A stretch of 15,921 nucleotides of DNA from NCBI GenBank assembly GCA_012523385.1, contig JAAYIO010000001.1, positions 1 through 15,921 of the forward strand. Direction: 5' to 3'. Under the pieces are notes generated by a model. It was not told the DNA's origin. It saw only the letters and a list, made by a program, of their open reading frames with translations, and made no database searches. Origin of the DNA: Methanomicrobiales archaeon (lineage in GTDB: Archaea; Halobacteriota; Methanomicrobia; Methanomicrobiales; Methanomicrobiaceae). The translations under genes and the position numbers were made by a program. Each line of letters begins with the position of its first letter. Positions within the stretch are counted from its first letter, which is position 1. Positions 1-4,980 of the stretch are shown piece after piece.

Positions 1-119
1 CCTGACTCGACCAGTGCAAGACCCATGATCATCTTGATCAGATCTCTTTTCGTGACAATGATCACAAGACCGATTAATACGAGAATTCCCGCACCAAAGA
101 ACGGAGCATTCTCAATCAT
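1..119 (-). CDS. mnhC: Mrp/Mbh antiporter subunit C (NuoK-like), 5' part only
   Basis: This is the N-terminal 39 codons of a small membrane protein that leaves the window at the left edge. The visible protein starts MIENAPFFGAGILVLIGLVI and continues with a KRDLIKMIMGLALVES-type segment, which is the conserved first loop and second helix of MnhC/MrpC/MbhG, relatives of NuoK of complex I. In this family the subunit sits in the membrane next to the MnhD antiporter subunit and helps conduct Na+ or H+. The ATG overlaps the TGA of the upstream mnhB-like gene as ATGA, so translation is probably coupled. Identity rests on motif and gene order. What follows on the left (mnhD alone, or hydrogenase subunits) cannot be seen. 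Confidence 0.85.
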   Translation of the reverse strand, partial: MIENAPFFGAGILVLIGLVIIVTKRDLIKMIMGLALVES

Positions 120-589
120 TCTGCATCCCCATCGCCTTTCATACCCCCAAGCATTGCAAGGATAAGGAGACCCATCGCACCGAGAACTTCAATGCCTACA
201 GCGATATTCAGGACGGGAACGATGCCCCCCGTATTGAGATTGCCGGGGTTGATGCCGAATGCAACCGGTGTCGCAAAGAGAGGGCCTGTGTCAAGAATCC
301 AGTTGCCAAAGAAGGCAAGTCCCGCAGTGAGCGCAAAAAGAGCAGTCCCAATAAAGAGGAGCAGTCCAAGAGTCTCACTGTTTTTCAGGATATTTTTAGA
401 GAGGGATGTGCAGACTTCATCGCATGAATAGGCCACCATCAAAAGAACGATAGCCGTTGCGATGACAGCACCGCCCTGAAACCCTCCGCCGGGACTCAGG
501 TGTCCGTGAACCACAATATAAAAACCGAATACCAGAATAAACGGCATCAGAATATTCGCCCCGGAGCGGACGAGATTACTCATACTCAT
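116..589 (-). CDS. mnhB: Mrp/Mbh antiporter subunit B
   Basis: This is a 157-residue MnhB/MrpB/MbhF protein, an integral membrane subunit of an Mrp-type cation antiporter module. Four hydrophobic segments are visible. The family signature HGHLSPGGGFQGGAV, which links the first two helices, is intact. I place the start at the ATG at 589 because a GGAGG Shine-Dalgarno sequence (600-596) lies 6 nt upstream. An ATG at 595 is too close to it, and the long open extension upstream runs through the mbhE-like gene in another frame and lacks family similarity. The start overlaps the end of the mbhE-like gene (stop at 578-576) by 14 nt. Its stop overlaps the mnhC start as ATGA. Function is by family; the ion transported is not readable from the sequence. 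Confidence 0.9.
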   Translation of the reverse strand: MSMSNLVRSGANILMPFILVFGFYIVVHGHLSPGGGFQGGAVIATAIVLLMVAYSCDEVCTSLSKNILKNSETLGLLLFIGTALFALTAGLAFFGNWILDTGPLFATPVAFGINPGNLNTGGIVPVLNIAVGIEVLGAMGLLILAMLGGMKGDGDAE

Positions 590-863
590 ATTCATCCTCC
601 TTTTTCCCAAGGCGGCGGAAGACAAGACCCGCACCCAGCACAACGGTAAAAAGCACCGTTGCCTCACCAAGGGTATCAAATCCACGGTAGTCAAAGACCA
701 CACCACTCACAATATTGTTACTGCCGGTCTCTTCCTGTCCGTGGAGAAGCATGTAGTCATCCATGTCAGTGTATGCGGGAGTCCCGAAGGAGAGGCCAAG
801 ACCTGCCACCAGAAAGGCAACAGCACAGACTGCGAGAATACCCGCCTGAAGGATATTCTTCAA
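576..863 (-). CDS. mbhE: MbhE-like subunit (MrpA C-terminal fragment)
   Basis: This is a 95-residue protein matching the far C-terminal part of bacterial MrpA, which in archaea is a separate small subunit (MbhE). It has a helix at about residues 6-26 and another near 68-82. Between them is the diagnostic stretch NNIVSGVVFDYRGFDTLGE (about 49-67). The protein ends in an acidic tail, EDEYEYE. The start codon is TTG at 863, because no ATG is available in frame after the upstream stop. It overlaps the TGA of the mbhD-like gene as TTGA, and a GGAG lies about 10 nt upstream. A rare start at a coupled junction may keep this subunit in step with its neighbour. In the known Mbh and Mrp structures this region touches the antiporter-like core. 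Confidence 0.85.
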   Translation of the reverse strand: MKNILQAGILAVCAVAFLVAGLGLSFGTPAYTDMDDYMLLHGQEETGSNNIVSGVVFDYRGFDTLGEATVLFTVVLGAGLVFRRLGKKEDEYEYE

Positions 864-1117
864 TCGGATGCATCTCCGCCTTTTTTATCAGTGCCACGTA
901 TCGCAATAACAAAGATTGCGGTGGTAAGTCCGGCACCGATACCAGCCTCAGCAATTGCCACATCCGGGGCCTGCAACACTAAAAATTCAAGGGAGAGCAG
1001 AAAACTGAAGGCACCAAACGCAATGGCAGCCGAGATCAGGTCATCCATATACCAGACCATGCAGGCTGATATGACGAGTCCTGTTACAAGCAGGATATGT
1101 ATGGCAAGTTCAATCAT
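860..1117 (-). CDS. mbhD: MbhD-like subunit (DUF4040, MrpA C-terminal fragment)
   Basis: This is an 85-residue, three-helix membrane protein of the DUF4040/MbhD type, equivalent to a middle part of the MrpA C-terminal region. The conserved stretch LVLQAPDVAIAEAGIGAGLT (about residues 45-64) is the family hallmark. It carries the acidic residues Asp and Glu that in MrpA/MbhD are thought to take part in ion transfer. A strong AGGAGG sits 9 nt before the ATG at 1117. The start overlaps the end of the mnhG-like gene by 8 nt, and its TGA overlaps the TTG start of the mbhE-like gene. The C-terminus is short and charged (DKKGGDASD). MrpA is split here into small proteins, as is usual in archaea. Confidence 0.88.
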   Translation of the reverse strand: MIELAIHILLVTGLVISACMVWYMDDLISAAIAFGAFSFLLSLEFLVLQAPDVAIAEAGIGAGLTTAIFVIAIRGTDKKGGDASD

Positions 1118-1472
1118 CAGATTTTACCTCCTTTAACCGGTCCACCACAGAGAGTTCGGGACGAATACCTGAGCGATAGGCAGCACGCCCAATGGCATGC
1201 GCACTCAGTGCATTGGTGAATCCAAGCGCTGCAAGGGCAAGTAGCGTATGGAGCATCAGAATAATATGCCCTACATCCTTTGTCGCCAGATATACACCCC
1301 CCTCAGTTAAGATCACCGCAAGACAGATGAAGATCGCACCAAGGGTTGTCATCTTCGTCTCTGCATGAAGGCGAGTATACACGTCAGGGAACCGCAGGAT
1401 ACCCACAACACCGAGACCAATGGCGAGAAGTCCAATGCCAATACAAATCACCACCAAAATATCAAGAGCCAT
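1110..1472 (-). CDS. mnhG: Mrp/Mbh antiporter subunit G
   Basis: This is a 120-residue MnhG/MrpG/MbhC protein with three predicted membrane helices. The strongest evidence is the family motif GILRFPDVYTRLHAETKMTT (residues 24-43). In Mrp/Mbh complexes this subunit packs with MnhE and MnhF in the cation-translocating half. The ATG at 1472 overlaps the TAA of the mnhF-like gene as TAATG. The C-terminal tail after about residue 95 is polar (PELSVVDRLKEVKSDD) and probably cytoplasmic. Length and motif are normal for the family, so confidence is high. Confidence 0.92.
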   Translation of the reverse strand: MALDILVVICIGIGLLAIGLGVVGILRFPDVYTRLHAETKMTTLGAIFICLAVILTEGGVYLATKDVGHIILMLHTLLALAALGFTNALSAHAIGRAAYRSGIRPELSVVDRLKEVKSDD

Positions 1473-1729
1473 TACAAGTCACCCCCAATATACCGCGCAA
1501 GCCAGAGCGTTCCTACAAAGGAAAGAAGCGCGTAGACAATGGCTACGTCAACAAAGACGGTCTCGTTAAACGCAACACCAAAGACGATGATGGCACACAC
1601 CGTGATCGTGTTCACCGCATCAAGTGCCACCGCACGGTCTGCCGAGGTTGGCCCCAGCCAAAGGCGGATCATGGCGCCAACGACAAAAAGGAGCAAAAGA
1701 CCCAGCACCAGAGCCCAGATGTCAATCAT
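1472..1729 (-). CDS. mnhF: Mrp/Mbh antiporter subunit F
   Basis: This is an 85-residue MnhF/MrpF/MbhB protein with three hydrophobic helices. The loop GPTSADRAVALDAVNT (about residues 26-41) is the conserved MnhF signature, including the Asp pair around which the cation path is built in the family. I choose the ATG at 1729. It overlaps the TGA of the mnhE-like gene as ATGA and has a GGAGG about 8 nt upstream. The longer reading from 1750 would add seven residues inside mnhE and is less likely. It is the second gene of the module. Confidence 0.9.
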   Translation of the reverse strand: MIDIWALVLGLLLLFVVGAMIRLWLGPTSADRAVALDAVNTITVCAIIVFGVAFNETVFVDVAIVYALLSFVGTLWLARYIGGDL

Positions 1730-2253
1730 TCTGCAATCCTCCTGACCCATTCATGGATCTTGAAGTATGAGAAAATATCGGCTGCATCAACCGTCTTTTT
1801 CTTGACCATATCCTGAGGCACCGAGAGCATGTGAATATAAAAGGCCCCCGTTTTTTCGTTTGCTTCAAGTGTCAGGGTACCCGGCGTAAGGGTAACAGAA
1901 CTTGCAAAAATGAGCTGACCAAAACCGGTCTTCAAACCGGGATTGACCTTTACGATGCCGGGATTGATGTTCCCGGTAATGATGCGTATTGCCACATCGA
2001 TATTTGCGCGGATAATTTCCAAAAAGAAGGGAATACAGATGTAAATACCCAGAAGAATCCATCGCAATGGATTTGCCATACGATAGTCAGTGCTCGGACA
2101 GAACCACTTCGTTGATGCCGCCGCGACAACAAGCGCAATGATAACGCCAGCCCCTATCTCAAATGCTGACCAAAGACCGATCTCACCAGAACCGGCCGTC
2201 AGCACCAGATACGTGCAGAACGCACAAATAAACGTCAAAAGATACCGAATCAT
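1726..2253 (-). CDS. mnhE: Mrp/Mbh antiporter subunit E
   Basis: This is a 175-residue MnhE/MrpE/MbhA protein and the first gene of the minus-strand module. Hydrophobic segments lie near residues 4-22, 28-48 and 63-83. They are followed by a soluble domain with the family pattern NPGIVKVNPGLKT then SVTLTPGTLTLE, and by MLSVPQDMVKK in the C-terminal half. The ATG at 2253 has a weak GGAG 12 nt upstream and a TATA-like element at a suitable distance. Gene order E-F-G-MbhD-MbhE-B-C is that of archaeal Mbh and Mrp modules. MnhE is usually a structural, lipid-facing subunit of the ion-pumping part. Confidence 0.9.
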   Translation of the reverse strand: MIRYLLTFICAFCTYLVLTAGSGEIGLWSAFEIGAGVIIALVVAAASTKWFCPSTDYRMANPLRWILLGIYICIPFFLEIIRANIDVAIRIITGNINPGIVKVNPGLKTGFGQLIFASSVTLTPGTLTLEANEKTGAFYIHMLSVPQDMVKKKTVDAADIFSYFKIHEWVRRIAE

Positions 2254-2297
2254 TCAGAACCTACACTCCGGGACACCATCAACCGGTATTGAAAGGG

Positions 2298-2305
2298 AAT
2301 AAAAG
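2298..2305 (-). promoter_or_regulatory. Candidate TATA box for the mnhE-mnhC operon
   Basis: On the minus strand this reads CTTTTATT, about 50 nt before the mnhE ATG. A TATA box here would place the transcript start near 2275, giving a leader of about 22 nt that still contains the GGAGTG at 2269-2264. The sequence TTTATTCCC recurs at the candidate promoter of the nif3-like gene. This is inferred from sequence alone. Confidence 0.4.
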
Positions 2306-2457
2306 CCGCTATACCCCTTGGACAGAGAAAACTGTTCATAAAATATTTCCAATTTACCACACAGATTCAGAGTAGAGTTTGCAATCAGGTATGATTAACT
2401 CTTTTGAAACAGGCGCGTTATGCAGTGCAAAAACCCGCCCTTTTTTTAGCATACAAA

Positions 2458-2479
2458 AGGAATGTATGAGGAATGTATC
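2458..2479 (+). repeat. Tandem 10-bp repeat around the start of the PUA/PP-loop gene
   Basis: AGGAATGTAT occurs at 2458-2467 and again at 2469-2478, separated by one G. Each copy holds an ATG, at 2462 and 2473, in different reading frames. Only the second opens the 472-residue protein. The first would read a 67-codon frame into the gene that looks meaningless. The duplication gives two possible ribosome landing sites, and the upstream copy's AGGA lies 11 nt before the real ATG. Confidence 0.6.
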
Positions 2480-3891
2480 GTTCATTTCTGGGAAAAAATC
2501 ACCTCCACTGGTGTGATGTCTGCAAAACACCCGTTCTTGGCAAAAAGTGCGGGTGCGGTACACCGACACGGGAGGTGGTACTCACTCCACCCGGCGATAT
2601 CAGGCCGGCGTTTGAGGATGACATCACCCACATCAATCAGGTCTACCGTGAGCATTTTGGGGTAGACCTGATACCCGAGGGACACCTTGTCATCCTCAAT
2701 AAAGTGCCGGATATTGACAGGATGGAAGAGATCATCATGGGCGGCGCTGTTGTTGGTGCCATCCGGTTTTACCCTGATGAAGAGCGTTGGGAGGCCATGC
2801 CACGCCCTCCCGCCGCTCTTTATATGTCCCCGTCCATGCGATATGTGGTGGTTGACCCGGGTGCGGAAACCTCGATCCAGACGAAAGGGGCTTCAGTCCT
2901 TGCACCCGGACTCATTACGATCGAAGAGCATGTTGAAGATGGCGATCAGGTGTTCATCATGATACCCGACGGGCGCTGCATCGCTGTCGGTCGGGCAAAG
3001 GTCTCTGCAAAAGAGGCACAGTCCATGGAACGCGGCACCATCGTCAGGACGCGGAAGACAAAACCCGTCATCTGTGTTCCGGCAAAGCGGACATGGGAAG
3101 ATGCCCTCGCCGCAAATGAACAAATCCTGACCAATATCGAAGAAGAGGCAATTGATTTTGTAAAGCGCACCATGGAGACAAATCCCCTGCCAGCAAATGT
3201 CTCCTACTCCGGCGGAAAAGACAGCCTTGCCACACTTTTGATCGTCATGAAAGCCGCAGGCAAGCTCCCTCTTCTCTTTGCCGATACCGGTCTTGAATTC
3301 AAAGAGACCTATGAAAACGTGCAGACGGTGGCTGATTACTATGGCCTTGAGGTCATCAGGACAGAGACCGCGTCACGTTTCTGGGAGGTTATGGAGGAAG
3401 AGGGCCCACCTGCAGTCGATGCACGGTGGTGTTGCAGCGTCTGCAAACTCCATCCCATTAAGGCTCTCATAGAAGAGAGGTGGGGCGAATGCCTCTCATT
3501 CATTGGTCAGCGAAAATATGAATCATTTAAACGGATGAAGAGCCCGCGGGTCTGGAGAAGTCATAATATCCCGTGTCAGCTTTCCGCTTCCCCTATACAG
3601 CACTGGACAGCACTGCATGTCTGGCTCTATATCTTCCGCGAGAATGCACCGTATAACGTCCTTTATACACGCAGAATTGACCGGATTGGCTGTTTCATGT
3701 GTCCATCATCGGACTGGGCAACCCTTCGCCTCATCACGCGGGACTATCCTGATGAATGGAAACGGTGGGATGACGCACTGAATCAATACAAGGAAAAGCA
3801 TAATCTACCGGATGTCTGGGTGGAAAAGGCCCTCTGGCGCGTGCGGGGAGATGAAGAGGAAGTGAATGACGACGAAAGTAGCTATACCTGA
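2473..3891 (+). CDS. Zinc ribbon-PUA-PAPS-reductase-like PP-loop protein
   Basis: This is a 472-residue protein with three parts. Cys14/17/26/28 form a short zinc ribbon. Residues about 122-198 look like a PUA domain, an RNA-binding fold. Residues about 215-455 are a PAPS/APS-reductase-like (COG0175) domain with PP-loop SYSGGKDS at 244-251 and ADTGLEF at 270-276. The cysteines CC at 320-321 and CxxC at 407-410 are 86 residues apart, which matches the CC-X~80-CxxC [4Fe-4S] pattern of APS reductases, and there is an extra Cys324. The C-terminal ECG(L/I)H nucleophile motif of true reductases is absent. So it binds a nucleotide and probably a cluster, but may adenylate or thiolate RNA rather than reduce sulfate. 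The family is common in methanogens; its function is not settled to my knowledge. The start at 2473 keeps the zinc ribbon. Confidence 0.85.
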   Translation: MYRSFLGKNHLHWCDVCKTPVLGKKCGCGTPTREVVLTPPGDIRPAFEDDITHINQVYREHFGVDLIPEGHLVILNKVPDIDRMEEIIMGGAVVGAIRFYPDEERWEAMPRPPAALYMSPSMRYVVVDPGAETSIQTKGASVLAPGLITIEEHVEDGDQVFIMIPDGRCIAVGRAKVSAKEAQSMERGTIVRTRKTKPVICVPAKRTWEDALAANEQILTNIEEEAIDFVKRTMETNPLPANVSYSGGKDSLATLLIVMKAAGKLPLLFADTGLEFKETYENVQTVADYYGLEVIRTETASRFWEVMEEEGPPAVDARWCCSVCKLHPIKALIEERWGECLSFIGQRKYESFKRMKSPRVWRSHNIPCQLSASPIQHWTALHVWLYIFRENAPYNVLYTRRIDRIGCFMCPSSDWATLRLITRDYPDEWKRWDDALNQYKEKHNLPDVWVEKALWRVRGDEEEVNDDESSYT

Positions 3892-3894
3892 ATA

Positions 3895-3909
3895 GGGAGG
3901 AAACCTCCC
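3895..3909 (+). terminator. Hairpin just after the PUA/PP-loop gene
   Basis: GGGAGG and CCTCCC pair around an AAA loop three bases after the stop codon. There is no T run directly behind it; the nearest short one is TTTTT at 4021-4025. Archaeal termination depends mainly on T runs, so this may instead stabilise the mRNA 3' end. Confidence 0.3.
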
Positions 3910-4222
3910 GGGTGTACACCGTTGGATAAAACGGGCCGCCACCCATAATCACAACAGATATCGCGCTTTTGATGGCATGGAATGAGGCATCATCCAGACT
4001 GAACTGAATAACCATCTCTCTTTTTGACAGCATCCAAAATGAGAATGAAATTTATTTTGTTCACTCATTCTTTCTAAAGACCGGTCTAAAAAGCATCCTC
4101 ACTAATACAGACTATATCGTTAGATTTACACCTTCAAATCGGGAACAGAATGTTTGGGGCGTAATTTCACCTGAATAAAACGGCAACACCGACCTTGCCT
4201 CCCTACAGAAATAAACAGATCA

Positions 4223-4258
4223 GATTACCTTAAAACGCCTTTTTATAATCCGGTAATC
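4223..4258. repeat. 7-bp inverted repeat GATTACC...GGTAATC flanking a TATA-like core
   Basis: GATTACC at 4223-4229 and GGTAATC at 4252-4258 are exact reverse complements with 22 nt between them. The spacer holds TTTTTATAATCC, TATA-like when read on either strand. The half-site resembles the ATTACC/GGTAAT repeat at 8862-8876. It lies beyond the 3' end of the membrane regulator gene. It could be an operator for an unseen transcript or a structure at the mRNA end. Confidence 0.4.
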
Positions 4259-4274
4259 CTTTTTCACCACGTGC

Positions 4275-4280
4275 AAAAAA
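4275..4280 (-). terminator. T-run terminator for the alaS-regulator operon
   Basis: Reading the minus strand, six T residues follow the stop codon of the membrane regulator by about 13 nt, preceded by AT-rich DNA. T runs like this end transcription in archaea without needing a hairpin. Confidence 0.45.
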
Positions 4281-4293
4281 TGTGAATAAATAA

Positions 4294-4980
4294 TTATTGC
4301 CTGCGATACATCGCCACCAGCTCAAACAAAAGCATGATGAAGATAACCGCAAAACCACCGGTGAAAAATGTCACCGCGAGGATATTGGGGGCAATCTGTG
4401 GAGATGTATATTCCCGTTCCACTGGTGCTGCCGCAGACTCCGGTGCGGAGGAGGAAACGGCACCATCTTTTTGCGCATTTACCTCTGCATCTTTCTCTTC
4501 AGCAGAGTAGACCATCACCTGTGAACGCGAATCGCCGGAAAGCATATCCGAACCACCCGACATCATCGGCCCGTCATAAGCCATGAATGAGAATGTCGGC
4601 GCCAATGCAAGCAGCACGAGCGACGCAAAGATGATCAGTCCAAACAGCGACGTATATCTCAGCAGCAAGTCCCTGAGGTTGCCCTTTCCGGGAGTCATAA
4701 TGACCACCTGCTGACGCACACCGTAAACCTTGACTACACGGCCTTTTTCACTATATCGGGTGCGCACAATATCAACGAGCCCGGCATCCAGCAAATTTTC
4801 AATCTGGTACTTCAGGGTTGTAATCGGTTGCCCAAGACGTTCAGACAACTCCGAGAGCGTGAGCTCGCCTTCAGAAAGAGTGGACAGCAGATCACTTGCC
4901 GTTTCACTGGCCATCGCATTTCCGATCTTCTTGGCCCGTTCATCGCCGGGCTCAAGGACAAGCACACTTTCTGCAGTCAT
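4294..4980 (-). CDS. Membrane-anchored ArsR-like winged-helix regulator
   Basis: This is a 228-residue protein. Residues about 24-95 form a winged helix-turn-helix of the ArsR-like type: ASDLLSTLSEGELTLSEL, then a recognition helix around QPITTLKYQIENLLDAGLV and a basic wing SEKGRVVKVYGV. Two strongly hydrophobic helices follow at about 109-130 and 198-222. They frame a 67-residue Ser/Ala/Glu-rich segment that should lie outside the cell, and the protein ends with a short RRQ tail. It is thus probably a one-component regulator held at the membrane, with the DNA-binding domain inside. Its ATG overlaps the alaS TGA as ATGA, so it should be co-transcribed and translationally coupled with alaS. 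The family occurs in methanogens, but I know no assigned signal or target. Confidence 0.85.
   Translation of the reverse strand: MTAESVLVLEPGDERAKKIGNAMASETASDLLSTLSEGELTLSELSERLGQPITTLKYQIENLLDAGLVDIVRTRYSEKGRVVKVYGVRQQVVIMTPGKGNLRDLLLRYTSLFGLIIFASLVLLALAPTFSFMAYDGPMMSGGSDMLSGDSRSQVMVYSAEEKDAEVNAQKDGAVSSSAPESAAAPVEREYTSPQIAPNILAVTFFTGGFAVIFIMLLFELVAMYRRQ

Larger units (their letters stand above)
3892..4293. other. 402-bp gene-free stretch between convergent genes
   Basis: No convincing gene is visible here. It contains a perfect 6-bp hairpin, GGGAGG-AAA-CCTCCC, at 3895-3909 just after the upstream stop. It also has a 10-bp palindrome GGTGTACACC at 3911-3920, a second, AGACCGGTCT, at 4078-4087, and a 7-bp inverted repeat at 4223-4258. 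Base composition is more AT-rich than the flanking genes. A minus-strand reading frame (4033-3734) runs into the upstream gene and has no recognisable features. A small RNA or a decayed gene is possible but unproven. Confidence 0.6.

Noticed and set aside
590..706. N-terminal extension of mnhB
   Set aside because: It reads through the mbhE-like gene in another frame, while a good Shine-Dalgarno supports the ATG at 589.
3734..4033. Minus-strand 99-codon frame overlapping the end of the PUA/PP-loop gene and the spacer
   Set aside because: Most of it is antisense to a well-supported domain, it has no recognisable motif, and no start context. The first 45 codons in the spacer are not enough to call a gene.
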